Below, piece after piece: positions 46,604-55,055 of a DNA stretch of 64,000 nucleotides. The number at the start of each line of letters is the position of its first letter. The stretch's first letter is position 1. The position numbers and the translations under genes are program-made. The DNA lies in NCBI GenBank assembly GCA_024234935.1, contig JACKNI010000004.1, positions 1 to 64,000 on the forward strand. The letters run 5' to 3'. The notes below the pieces were generated by a model that was not told the DNA's origin, ran no database searches, and saw nothing but the letters and a program-made list of their open reading frames with translations. This DNA comes from Chromatiales bacterium. Lineage in GTDB: Bacteria > Pseudomonadota > Gammaproteobacteria > Steroidobacterales > GCA-2729495.

Positions 46604-47053
46604 ATGCCGTGGTGGGGCTGGATAGTCATTGGAGCATTGCTGCTCGGCGCCGAGCTGATGGTCATTGAGGCCGAGTTCTTTCTGGTCTTCATCGGCGTGG
46701 CCGCGCTGATCCTCGGTGGTACGGTGCTGGTGCTGCCGTGGATCCCACTATGGGCGCAGTGGCTGCTGTTTGCCGGCATCGCGCTGGCCTCCATGGTGCT
46801 GTTCCGCAAGCGCCTGTACACGGCCCTGCGCGCCCAGGCGCCGGGACTCAAGGACGATTTCGTTGGCGATGAACTGCGCATACCGGAAGTCCTTCCGCCC
46901 GGCGAGGTTTGTCGCATGGAGATTCGCGGCTCGACCTGGCAGGTGCGGAATACCGGCAGCGTTTCGATTCCCGCCGGCGGGAAGGCGCGTGTCACGGCGG
47001 TTGCGGGCATCGGCCTGCAGGTCGAGGCTGCGCAACAGAAGATTCAGGCATGA
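46604..47053 (+). CDS. NfeD family membrane protein
   Basis: A 149-aa protein with two or three TM helices (residues 5-22, 25-48, 50-68), then an OB-fold domain (about 85-145: LPPGEVCRMEIRGSTWQVRN). NfeD proteins partner SPFH/stomatin proteins in membrane microdomains; the SPFH gene follows 18 nt downstream, confirming the pair. The start ATG at 46604 follows GGGAG. Confidence 0.88.
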   Translation: MPWWGWIVIGALLLGAELMVIEAEFFLVFIGVAALILGGTVLVLPWIPLWAQWLLFAGIALASMVLFRKRLYTALRAQAPGLKDDFVGDELRIPEVLPPGEVCRMEIRGSTWQVRNTGSVSIPAGGKARVTAVAGIGLQVEAAQQKIQA

Positions 47054-47071
47054 ACGCACGGGAGTGATCAC

Positions 47072-48001
47072 ATGAATTTTGGATTCGGAGTTGGCCTGGC
47101 GCTTGCCTTTCTGGCGATCATCGTCCTGCTCAAGACAGCAGTTGTGGTGCCACAGCAGAGTGCATACATCGTGGAGTATCTGGGCAAGTACAGCCGCACG
47201 CTGTCGGCCGGGTTTCACATCCTGGTGCCGTTTGTCGAGGTGGTGGCCTACCGGCATTCACTGAAAGAGCAGGCCATCGATATTCCGGAACAGACCTGCA
47301 TCACAAGGGACAACGTACAGGTCGGCATCGACGGTGTGCTGTACCTGCGTGTGCTCGATCCGCAGCTCACCTCCTATGGCATCACCGATTACATCTTCGC
47401 CATCATCCAGCTGGCGCAGACGGCGCTGCGCAGCGAGATTGGCAGGATCGATCTGGACCGTACCTTCGAGGTGCGTGCGGTGATCAATGCCAATGTGGTG
47501 GCGGAGCTCGACAAGGCGTCCGAGCCCTGGGGCGTGAAGGTCATGCGCTACGAGATCAAGAACATCAACCCGCCGCACGACGTGCTCTCTGCAATGGAGA
47601 AGCAGATGCGCGCCGAGCGGGAGAAGCGCGCGGTGGTGCTTGGCTCTGAAGGTGAACGCGATGCGAAGATCAATGCAGCCGAGGGCGACAAGCAGCGCGT
47701 GATCAAGGCCTCCGAGGCGGCCAAGCAGCAGCAGATCAACGAGGCAGAGGGCGAGGCGGCGGCGATTCTCGCGGTGGCAACGGCGACCGCCGAGGGCTTG
47801 CGCCAGGTGGCGATCGCCGTGCGTGAACCCGGTGGTGCCGAGGCCATGCAACTGCGCGTGGCAGAGGACTACCTGCTCCAGTTCGGCAATCTCGCCAAGG
47901 CCGCTAACACACTGGTCATTCCGGCCAACCTGAGTGATCTGGCCTCGATGATCGCGCTGGCCAAGAACGTGCTGGAAAACAAGACGCCGCGTTCGGGCTG
48001 A
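47072..48001 (+). CDS. SPFH/stomatin-like protein (QmcA-type)
   Basis: A 309-aa membrane-anchored protein. A single N-terminal helix (residues 3-24) precedes the SPFH/PHB domain: VVPQQSAYIVEYLGKYSRTLSAGFHILVPFVE and EQTCITRDNVQVGIDGVLYLRVLDP. A coiled-coil-rich region (ERDAKINAAEGDKQRVIKASEAAKQQQINEAEGEA) follows. Such proteins form homo-oligomeric rafts that recruit proteases such as FtsH. The NfeD gene lies immediately upstream, giving the standard operon. Start ATG at 47072 with GGAGTG upstream. Confidence 0.92.
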   Translation: MNFGFGVGLALAFLAIIVLLKTAVVVPQQSAYIVEYLGKYSRTLSAGFHILVPFVEVVAYRHSLKEQAIDIPEQTCITRDNVQVGIDGVLYLRVLDPQLTSYGITDYIFAIIQLAQTALRSEIGRIDLDRTFEVRAVINANVVAELDKASEPWGVKVMRYEIKNINPPHDVLSAMEKQMRAEREKRAVVLGSEGERDAKINAAEGDKQRVIKASEAAKQQQINEAEGEAAAILAVATATAEGLRQVAIAVREPGGAEAMQLRVAEDYLLQFGNLAKAANTLVIPANLSDLASMIALAKNVLENKTPRSG

Positions 48002-48038
48002 AGCACGTGACGATCCTTGTGTCAGGAGGCTGCGTGCC

Positions 48039-49073
48039 ATGAGCCGGCTTGAAGTGGGCATGGTCATGGAGCCCTCGGCAGGGTACACGGCGAAGCTGGC
48101 AGCCGAGATCGAGGCGATGGGCTTCGATGCCTTGCTCTGTCCCGATACCCAGTGCCTGAGTCCTGATCCATATGGTCAGCTCAGTCTGGCCGCTGCACAA
48201 ACGAAGCGACTCTTCCTCGGTACCGGTGTCACCAATCCCTGTACCCGTGATTCCTCGGTGACTGCCGGCGCGCTCGCGACTTTGCAGCTCGAGTCCGGTG
48301 GCCGTGCGCGCTGTGGCATCGGCCGGGGCGATTCTTCTGCCGCACATATCGGCATGCGCAACGCCACCACGGCTGAGTTGCGCAGCTATATGGAGCAGGT
48401 GCGTGCCTATCTGCGTGGCGATGAAGTGATGCGGGGTGAGACCCGTTCCCGCATGCGCTGGATCCAGCCCGGCGAATTGCCGCCGGTGCCGATCGACCTG
48501 GCCTGCACGGGTCCCGCCACCATTCGTCTGGCTGCAGATGTCGCCGATCGCGTGAGTTTTGCCGTGGGCAGTGCGCCCGAGCGCATCAAGTGGGCGCTGG
48601 AAACCCTGAACGCGCGCCTTGCGGAAACGGGCCGGGATCGGGCCACGCTGAGCGTGGGTGCCTTCGTCAACCTGGTCTGTGATCCGGATGAGCAGCGCGC
48701 AATCGAACTCGGCCGGATGATTTCCGGCATGGTCGCGCATTTCGCCGGCATGCGGAATTCACCGACGGAGCACCTGCCGCCGCAACTGAAGGCGCTGGCG
48801 GTGCAGATGAAGTCCGGTTACGACATGGCTCGCCACGCACAGCATGACGGCAAACATCTGGGCATGGTCGATGATGCCTTCGTCGACTGGTTTTCGATCT
48901 GTGGCCCGCCGGCCAAGTGCCTGGAGCGATTGCAGCTGGTGATCGGACTGGGGCTCGATCACGTCCATATCCTCGGTGGATCGCCGGTCCCGGCACCGCA
49001 CGGCGCGCGTCAGGCAGCGCTGGTGCAGCAGACCCGTCTGTTCGCCGAACAGGTGTTGCCGGAGTTGCGCTGA
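48039..49073 (+). CDS. LLM-class flavin-dependent oxidoreductase
   Basis: A 344-aa bacterial-luciferase-like protein. It has the TIM-barrel features GFDALLCPDTQCLSPDPYGQLSLAA, GTGVTNPCTRDS and the F420/FMN-binding run LQLESGGRARCGIGRGDSSAA. The DPYG... and GIGRGDS motifs match the F420/flavin-dependent methylenetetrahydromethanopterin-reductase-like subgroup. In a proteobacterium FMN is the more likely cofactor. It could oxidise or reduce an organic substrate. The intrinsic terminator at 49079 follows the stop. Start ATG at 48039, with AGGAGG just upstream. Confidence 0.88.
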   Translation: MSRLEVGMVMEPSAGYTAKLAAEIEAMGFDALLCPDTQCLSPDPYGQLSLAAAQTKRLFLGTGVTNPCTRDSSVTAGALATLQLESGGRARCGIGRGDSSAAHIGMRNATTAELRSYMEQVRAYLRGDEVMRGETRSRMRWIQPGELPPVPIDLACTGPATIRLAADVADRVSFAVGSAPERIKWALETLNARLAETGRDRATLSVGAFVNLVCDPDEQRAIELGRMISGMVAHFAGMRNSPTEHLPPQLKALAVQMKSGYDMARHAQHDGKHLGMVDDAFVDWFSICGPPAKCLERLQLVIGLGLDHVHILGGSPVPAPHGARQAALVQQTRLFAEQVLPELR

Positions 49074-49078
49074 AAAAA

Positions 49079-49100
49079 AAAGGGCGCCAAAGCGCCCTTT
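49079..49100. terminator. Bidirectional intrinsic terminator
   Basis: AAAGGGCGC (49079-49087), loop CAAA, then GCGCCCTTT (49092-49100): a perfect 9-bp stem flanked by an A-run on the left and a T-rich stretch on the right. It separates the LLM oxidoreductase from the convergent TonB receptor and should serve both. Confidence 0.9.
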
Positions 49101-49144
49101 CTTGTCTCTGGCCGTTACCAGCCGTTGTCATGCCGTGGTGAAAC

Positions 49145-51331
49145 TCAGTAGTTCACCTTGAAGTTCAGCATGTACTCGGCGGGCGGCAGCGGCGTGCGCA
49201 TATTCGTGAACCCGTTGGCAAAGAGCCCCGACACATTGTCTTCCTTGTCGGTGATGTTCTTGCCAGTCAGTACGACTTGCCACTTGCGGTCGTCGGCACC
49301 AAAGCCGATGAAGCCGTTCAGGCGGGTATAGCTGTCGATCTCGACCAGATTCCGCGCGTCGTTGTAGTAGTTGTCCGAATGGAATACGTCAAGGCCATAG
49401 AAGAAGGCCAGGCTGTTTTCAAGCGGGATGCTGTAATCGAATCCGACCTTGCCCTGCCATTTCGGATTTGAGGCCAGCTCGTCGGTCGGCACGGCGCAGG
49501 GCGGTGTGGGGTCTGCGTTGCAGGAGTCACCGAGTCCGCCCGGCGGCGACAGCGGATCCACGGAGCCGAAGTCACTCTCCTGGACACCCAGGTTGGCATA
49601 GACGTTCAGCCCCTCGATCGGCGCCCAGAGCAGTTCCAGTTCGACGCCATAGACATCGACATCGCCGATATTGGCTGTCGGGAAACCGCCGGCGTTGTTG
49701 GTGACGACCTGTTGAATATCGTTGTACATCGCGTAGAAGGCGGCGGCGTTGAAGCGCAGGCGGTTGTCGAAGAAGTCAGCCTTCCAGCCAGCCTCTATGC
49801 TGTCGACCGTTTGTGGATCAAAGGGTGTGGCGGCACAGGCCGCAGTCAGATCGCCGAAACACAGCGACTGGAATCCACCTGACTGGTAGCCCTGGGTAAA
49901 GCTCAGGTAGACCAGCTGGTTTTCGTTGAGCTGGTAATTGACCGCCAGTTTGCCGGTGACTTCGTCCCAGTTTTCGTTGAGATCCACGGGCCCGCCCTGG
50001 CAGAAGATGCCGGTGCAGCTGATCTGGTAGTCCTTGTCATCCTTGGTCCAGCGCAGTCCACCCGTGACTGACAGCGCTTCGGTCAGCTGATAAGTGCCTT
50101 CGCCATACACCGCGTAGCTGCGGGTTTGGCTGTTGCTCTCCTCGGCGAAGAGGAAACCGCCGGCTCCGGTATAGGACTGCGAGCCGTCTTCGTCCAGATA
50201 GTAAAGGCCCAGTTGCCAGTCAAGGCTGTTGCCCAGCTTGCCAAGCAGCTGGAACTCCTGGCTGATCTGGTCGAGACTGGAGTCAGAGCCGATCAGCAGG
50301 CCAGTCGTGCCGGCGCTGTCATCAACGCCGCCGCCTGCCAGGTCGAAGCCGAAGCGGTCATCGACATTGGCGTAGCCCGTGATCGATTTCAGGGTCATGC
50401 CGCCGAAGCGGAAACTCAGGGCAAGATTGGCACCATTCTGGTCTGACGCGCCGTAATTCACGCCGTCCGGGTCGAAGTTGGCATAGAAGCCGCCCAGCGG
50501 AACGCTGTCTGGCGAGGCAGGGTCGTAAAGGGCATTGGGGCCGGTATTCTGGAACGGGGTATACGGCACGCCGTTATAGCCATCGTTTTCAACGTCCGCT
50601 GCCCATGCAGTCACCACGGCGTCGAAGTTCTCGGTGCCGTACCAGTGCAGTTTCGCGCGGGCAGCCTTGTTCTTGTATTCGCCGGGACTTGAGCCCGTCA
50701 GCGGATTGTTCTGCCAACCCTCGTTGCGGTTCTCATAGAGCATCGAGATGGACCCGGCCAGGGCCCCTTCCTCGATCGGCCCGCCCACCGATCCGGTGAG
50801 CTTGGTGGTTTCATAGTTGCCGATTCCGACCGATACGTTGGCCCAGCGATCGTCACCCGGCGTGCGGGTGATGATCTTGACGGCACCGGCAATGGTGTTG
50901 CGCCCGTAAAGGGTCCCCTGCGGGCCGCGCAGCACCTCAAGGCGTTCCACATCCGACAAGTCGAGGTTCACGCTCGCGAGCCGGCCGAAGTAGACGTCAT
51001 CGAGGTAGATGCCGACCGGTGATTCGGAAACGTTGAACCCCGGGTTCTGCACGCTTGCGCCGCGGGAGTGCAGCTGGATCGCCTGTGCGCCGGCCGTGAC
51101 GGTATAAGTCTGAAGGTTCGGGATGTTCTGGCCGATGTCCTTGACCATATCGATCTGCCGGTTTTCGATCTGGCTGATATCGAAGGCACTGACCGCGAGC
51201 GGCACTTCCTGCAGGTTCTGTTCACGTCGCTGGGCGGTGACGACGATTTCCTCGACGGCAGCGCCGGCCGGCAAGCTGGCGGCGAGGACGGCAATTGCTA
51301 CAGGCACGGCTACCGATAAACGCTGGTTCAT
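49145..51331 (-). CDS. TonB-dependent outer-membrane receptor
   Basis: A 728-aa receptor. The signal peptide (residues 1-24, ending PAGAA) is followed by EEIVVTAQRREQNLQEVP, a TonB-box-like stretch. The plug contains SDVERLEVLRGPQGTLYGRNTIAG. The C-terminal beta-strand ends LNFKVNY with a terminal aromatic. It closely resembles the catabolic TonB receptors of sphingomonads and related bacteria. It is likely to import the substrate handled by the cluster at 52-61 kb, though orientation is opposite. The 202-aa gene lies upstream on the same strand after 86 nt. Confidence 0.92.
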   Translation of the reverse strand: MNQRLSVAVPVAIAVLAASLPAGAAVEEIVVTAQRREQNLQEVPLAVSAFDISQIENRQIDMVKDIGQNIPNLQTYTVTAGAQAIQLHSRGASVQNPGFNVSESPVGIYLDDVYFGRLASVNLDLSDVERLEVLRGPQGTLYGRNTIAGAVKIITRTPGDDRWANVSVGIGNYETTKLTGSVGGPIEEGALAGSISMLYENRNEGWQNNPLTGSSPGEYKNKAARAKLHWYGTENFDAVVTAWAADVENDGYNGVPYTPFQNTGPNALYDPASPDSVPLGGFYANFDPDGVNYGASDQNGANLALSFRFGGMTLKSITGYANVDDRFGFDLAGGGVDDSAGTTGLLIGSDSSLDQISQEFQLLGKLGNSLDWQLGLYYLDEDGSQSYTGAGGFLFAEESNSQTRSYAVYGEGTYQLTEALSVTGGLRWTKDDKDYQISCTGIFCQGGPVDLNENWDEVTGKLAVNYQLNENQLVYLSFTQGYQSGGFQSLCFGDLTAACAATPFDPQTVDSIEAGWKADFFDNRLRFNAAAFYAMYNDIQQVVTNNAGGFPTANIGDVDVYGVELELLWAPIEGLNVYANLGVQESDFGSVDPLSPPGGLGDSCNADPTPPCAVPTDELASNPKWQGKVGFDYSIPLENSLAFFYGLDVFHSDNYYNDARNLVEIDSYTRLNGFIGFGADDRKWQVVLTGKNITDKEDNVSGLFANGFTNMRTPLPPAEYMLNFKVNY

Positions 51332-51417
51332 GGCAAAGGAGTCCCCGAATCCGGAAATGCAGGCTCTTAAGATAAGCGATCCGCGTCAGCGAGTCGATTG
51401 CCCCGGCGTGCCGGTCA

Positions 51418-52026
51418 TCAGGCCAGCGAGCAGCTAATCATGCCGTCGTCCTGCCAGGGGGAGACCTTGAGCTTCACGCCCATGGCTGCGCCATAACCGA
51501 GCAGGCGGGGCGTGGTCCAGGTCTCGTGGATTTCCTGCGATGTCAGATCGAACTGTCCGATCTTGCGGCATTGGGCAAGTACCCAGCCAAAGGGGTCTTT
51601 CCAGGTCCGGCTGTTGCCGTCACCGGTGCTGGTCAGCGCCAGCGCATAGTGACAGGCGGTGCGATCGAACAGTGCCACCAGGGCGATTTCCGGGTGGCCG
51701 GTTTTCTCGATGATCTGCTTCATGCGCAGGTTGATCGGTGCCATCGTCTTGATGTCGTGGGCGATGTACTCGGCGAGCAGTCCCTGGTTCTTGGCAAACT
51801 GGATAGCCAGCAGGTGCGCCTTGACCAGCGGATCGTTCATTTCGTGCGCATAGCCGGCGTGATTGCCGAGCATCTTCAGCAGTATCGACATCGAGAGGCC
51901 GAGTTCTGTTTCCCGGCCCTCGAAGCCGCTCAGCGTCTTGTACTGGTTTGCAGTCCCGGCGGCGGCCTTCGGCGCGTGCGGCGGAACTTCGGCGATGACT
52001 GGCGAGGCTGCAGGTGCATTGGTCAT
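51418..52026 (-). CDS. Unrecognised 202-aa protein
   Basis: I do not recognise this family. The start ATG at 52026 has a strong AGGAGGA site. The first 30 residues are Ala/Pro-rich; the rest is probably mainly helical with GRETELGLSMSILLKMLGNHAGY, EYIAHDIKTMAPINLRMKQIIE and a C-terminal beta part (GAAMGVKLKVSPWQDDGMISCSLA). No signal peptide or membrane helix is obvious. The gene lies upstream of the TonB receptor and diverges from the amidohydrolase operon with 170 nt between, so it is likely controlled with that cluster. It may be a regulator or binding protein of the pathway; this is a guess from position. Confidence 0.65.
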   Translation of the reverse strand: MTNAPAASPVIAEVPPHAPKAAAGTANQYKTLSGFEGRETELGLSMSILLKMLGNHAGYAHEMNDPLVKAHLLAIQFAKNQGLLAEYIAHDIKTMAPINLRMKQIIEKTGHPEIALVALFDRTACHYALALTSTGDGNSRTWKDPFGWVLAQCRKIGQFDLTSQEIHETWTTPRLLGYGAAMGVKLKVSPWQDDGMISCSLA

Positions 52027-52196
52027 GACGGGTCCTCCTGAAAGTCTGCATTCTGGTCCGGGTCGCAGCGCAATATTCGCTTGTGTTTGATGCGTGGCCA
52101 CCGTGCGAACATCGGCTTGCGGGGCGAGCCGTTCGGTGGAACTATGCACCTCAATATCCTGATCCGCTCCTGTTCGCAATATCAAGGAAAAAAACC

Positions 52197-52850
52197 ATGG
52201 CGCAGACAACGGCAGCCAGCAACTACGCAGGTGTCTGGGACAACCGGCTGGGCTTCGGCCGGAAGACGGCACTGATCGTTATCGATCTGCTGCAGGGCTA
52301 CACGCTCAAGGGCGCGCCGTTGTTCGCGCCAGGTGTAGTCAAGGCCGTCAAGGAGATGCCGGAACTCCTGAAACTGGCGCGTCAGCACAAGATGCCGATC
52401 ATTCACACCCGGGTGTTCTACAACCCGTCCGACTTCATTGATGGCGGCATCTGGATCAAGAAGGCACCGGTGCTGAAGAGCCTGGTGCCGGGTAACAAAT
52501 TTGCACAGTTCTGCACGGGTGTGGAACCCGGCAAGGGCGAGCTGGTTATCACCAAGAACTACGCGAGCGCCTTCTTCGGTACCTCGCTCGCCGCCACGCT
52601 GACTGCAGCCGGCATCGACACGCTGCTGATCACTGGCTGCACGACCTCGGGCTGTATTCGTGCGACGGCAGTGGATACCGTGCAGAACGGCTTCCGGCCG
52701 ATCGTGATCCGCGAATGCGTCGGCGACCGGCATGACGGCCCGCATGAAGCCAACCTGTTCGACATCAATGCCAAGTATGGCGATGTGATCAGCAAGGCCG
52801 AGGCGCTCAAGTACATCCGGAGCCTCAAGTCCGGCAAGAAGGCGCGTTGA
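52197..52850 (+). CDS. Isochorismatase-fold amidohydrolase (N-carbamoylsarcosine amidase/maleamate amidase-like)
   Basis: A 217-aa cysteine hydrolase. The ATG at 52197 follows AAGGAA. The triad is present: Asp30 in ALIVIDLLQGY, Lys in VITKNYASAF, and the nucleophilic Cys in GCTTSGCIRATAVD. The TTSGCIRATA form matches N-carbamoylsarcosine amidase and maleamate amidohydrolase rather than nicotinamidase. It would release ammonia or carbamate from an amide. It leads the group continuing with the PuuE-like deacetylase, cupin module and DUF1838, all in one direction with short gaps. Confidence 0.87.
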   Translation: MAQTTAASNYAGVWDNRLGFGRKTALIVIDLLQGYTLKGAPLFAPGVVKAVKEMPELLKLARQHKMPIIHTRVFYNPSDFIDGGIWIKKAPVLKSLVPGNKFAQFCTGVEPGKGELVITKNYASAFFGTSLAATLTAAGIDTLLITGCTTSGCIRATAVDTVQNGFRPIVIRECVGDRHDGPHEANLFDINAKYGDVISKAEALKYIRSLKSGKKAR

Positions 52851-52873
52851 CAAAAACTGCAAAAGGAAAAGCC

Positions 52874-53770
52874 ATGGTCACCAGAACCGATCGCAGCAAA
52901 CTCACCCAGAGCCCGCACTATGACTATGTGCCGATCATCGACCGGCCAAAGTTCAAGTTGCCTAAGGGCGCCCGCGTGGCAGTCATCCCGTACATCAATA
53001 TCGAGCACTTCCCGCACAATATTCCCGGTACGGCAATCATTCCCGGCACACAGCAGTTCAATCCGGATCCGCTGAACTATGGCTGGCGCGATTACGGCAA
53101 CCGGGTCGGCTTGTGGAGGATGATGGAACTGATGGACCAGATCGGCATGCGTGGCACGGTCTGTCTCAATTCCGAGATCATCCGCGAGTACCCGCGGATC
53201 GTGGAGGAGGCCAACAAGCGCAAGTGGGCGTTTATCGGCCACGGCATCAACAATGCGCCGGCCAACTTCCTGTCGGGTATCGACGAGAAGAAGGAACGGG
53301 AAATCATCGGCGGCGTGCTCAAGGCAATGGAAAAGGCGATTGGCCGCAAGACCAAGGGCTGGCTCTCGCCCTTCCTGACGCACACCAACAACACGCCGAA
53401 TATTCTTGCTGATCTCGGCGTCGAGTATCTGTGCGACTACACGGCTGACGACCATCCCTTCCCGTTCAATGTGAAGAAGGGCAGTCTGATTTCCGTGCCG
53501 TATACCGTGGAGCTGAACGATATTCCGGCCTTCGCCAATGTCGGTGTCAGTTCCGAGGCCTTTGGCGATATGATTGTCGACCAGTTTGATGTGCTATACA
53601 GTGAAGGCGCAGATAACGCCCGCTGCATGCCGATCTGCCTGCATACTTTCTGGGTCGGTCAGCCAAACAAGTTCAAGCACCTCAAGCGGGCTTTTGCGCA
53701 TATTGCCAGCCACAAGGATGTGTGGCTCACCACCGGCGATGACGTCAACGATTGGTATCGCAAGAAGTAG
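52874..53770 (+). CDS. Polysaccharide-deacetylase-fold hydrolase (allantoinase PuuE-like)
   Basis: A 298-aa NodB-homology protein. The ATG at 52874 follows AAGGAAAA; it lies 23 nt after the amidohydrolase stop. The first motif, VIPYINIEHFP, replaces the usual TFDDG, as happens in PuuE-like and other non-sugar members. WAFIGHGINNAP is the second conserved box, and TKGWLSPFLTHTNNTPNIL the third. PuuE opens allantoin without metal; related enzymes cleave cyclic amides. With the amidohydrolase this points to stepwise hydrolysis of a cyclic or acyclic amide. Its TAG stop lies within a REP-like sequence. Confidence 0.8.
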   Translation: MVTRTDRSKLTQSPHYDYVPIIDRPKFKLPKGARVAVIPYINIEHFPHNIPGTAIIPGTQQFNPDPLNYGWRDYGNRVGLWRMMELMDQIGMRGTVCLNSEIIREYPRIVEEANKRKWAFIGHGINNAPANFLSGIDEKKEREIIGGVLKAMEKAIGRKTKGWLSPFLTHTNNTPNILADLGVEYLCDYTADDHPFPFNVKKGSLISVPYTVELNDIPAFANVGVSSEAFGDMIVDQFDVLYSEGADNARCMPICLHTFWVGQPNKFKHLKRAFAHIASHKDVWLTTGDDVNDWYRKK

Positions 53771-53807
53771 GAATTGCGGCTGCAGCCGCTCCAACAGACC
53801 GGAGTTT
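53767..53807 (+). repeat. REP-like palindrome plus conserved leader before the 88-aa gene, copy 2
   Basis: GTAGGAATTGCGGCTGCAGC begins at 53767 and the palindrome runs to 53792. Positions 53784-53807 are identical over 24 nt to 25290-25313. The element provides the stop codon of the upstream gene (TAG, 53768-53770) and the GGAG ribosome site of the downstream one. Confidence 0.75.
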
Positions 53808-53813
53808 CCAAAG

Positions 53814-54080
53814 ATGGCCAAACGCGTACAAGACACCAAGCCCGCGCGCAAAGCGGAAGCGCAGAGCTGGATAAAGGAAAACATTGCGGAGCAGAAGAAG
53901 CGCTACGCCGCGATCGTCAAGGAGCAGGATGAGCTTGCACCCCAGCGTGAGAAGTGGGTGGCCGAGTTCCTGCGCATCGTTCAGACCCGGGGCTTCAATG
54001 TCAGCGGTGACATGAAGCGGGTGATCAAGCCCAGCGAGATCGCCAAGAAGCCGAAAGGCAAGCACCAGGTTGTTTTTTAA
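53814..54080 (+). CDS. 88-aa conserved small protein of a cupin module, copy 2
   Basis: An 88-aa paralogue of the protein at 25321, with the same length, the same APQREKWVA and GFNVSGD blocks and the same terminal EIAKKPKGKHQV. The ATG at 53814 lies 9 nt after GGAG in the conserved leader. The cupin gene follows with 12 nt between. Substitutions cluster in residues 12-22, suggesting that the N-terminus is least constrained. No known domain was recognised. Confidence 0.75.
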   Translation: MAKRVQDTKPARKAEAQSWIKENIAEQKKRYAAIVKEQDELAPQREKWVAEFLRIVQTRGFNVSGDMKRVIKPSEIAKKPKGKHQVVF

Positions 54081-54092
54081 GGAGAAGTCCCC

Positions 54093-55046
54093 GTGGCACG
54101 ACCGCATATAGAGCCGTACGTAGAGCTCGACCATCCCTTCAAGAAGTTTGACCTGACCGGCTTCAAGGGCAGTCACTACAAGGTGCTGTCCCTCGACAAG
54201 GACACCGGTGCCTGCACGCTCAAAGTCCGCTTTGACGGCGGCTTCAAGCGCAAGCCCGGCCTCAGCTACTCGGATTCCGAGATCTTTGTCCTCAACGGCA
54301 AGGTCAAGGTCGGCAAGGAGGTCTGGGTCGAGGGCCACTACGCCTTCATTCCGGCCGGCATGGCGATCGGTGCCATCGAGGTGCCGCAGGGCGCGGAAGT
54401 GCTGCTGATGTTCAACGACAGTGAGCCGAGCTTTGCCGAGTCCAGCCGGCATCATCCGCTGACCATGGCGGATGCCTTTGCCTCGGTCAACAGCTATGAA
54501 GACCGTCCCTGGGCGCCCGGCAATCTCGTGTCGCCTTCCGTGGCTTCAGGATGCCTGATCAAGGTGCTGCACTATGATCCGCTCACCGAGGCGATCAGCT
54601 TCCTGTACTGCATGACCCCGCAGTTTGCCCAGGACAACATCAGCTATCACGACAGCGCTGAAGAGTCGTATCACATCTGGGGTACGTCATGGATGATGCA
54701 GTTCGGCGAGCTGCCGACGGGTGGCTACTTCTGGCGTCCGCCGTATATCAACCACGGTTCATTCCGCTGCAAGTACGGCACGATTGCCTTCGGCCGCACT
54801 GATTCGATCCTGTTCAACTACTTCCATTTCAATCCGTGGACGAACCCGGACGAGAACAAGCTGCGTGCAGCGGCCAACCTGTATCGCAAGCGCCCGGCAC
54901 TCTATAACTGGGTGATGTCGGATGGTCACAACCATCCGCATGGTCCGACCGACTTCGAGAATCCTGACTATGTGAACGACCCCCAGGTGCGCCTGCTGCA
55001 CGGCGAGCCGGTTGGCGGGCATGTCGGCAAGAAGCGGCGGAAGTAG
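54093..55046 (+). CDS. Two-domain cupin (DUF4437/ChrR-like), copy 2
   Basis: A 317-aa homologue of the cupin at 25599, nearly identical through long blocks such as ARPHIEPYVEL, YHDSAEESYHIWGT and PPYINHGSF. The start is a GTG at 54093 with AAGGAGAAG upstream, whereas copy 1 uses ATG. Potential metal ligands in the second cupin are kept. The residues differ most in the first cupin loop (NGKVKVGKEVWVE against TGTLRVGKENWVE). It sits inside the putative catabolic operon, upstream of DUF1838. Possible roles: dioxygenase, isomerase, or hydrolase partner. Confidence 0.82.
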   Translation: MARPHIEPYVELDHPFKKFDLTGFKGSHYKVLSLDKDTGACTLKVRFDGGFKRKPGLSYSDSEIFVLNGKVKVGKEVWVEGHYAFIPAGMAIGAIEVPQGAEVLLMFNDSEPSFAESSRHHPLTMADAFASVNSYEDRPWAPGNLVSPSVASGCLIKVLHYDPLTEAISFLYCMTPQFAQDNISYHDSAEESYHIWGTSWMMQFGELPTGGYFWRPPYINHGSFRCKYGTIAFGRTDSILFNYFHFNPWTNPDENKLRAAANLYRKRPALYNWVMSDGHNHPHGPTDFENPDYVNDPQVRLLHGEPVGGHVGKKRRK

Positions 55047-55055
55047 GAGTTTTGC

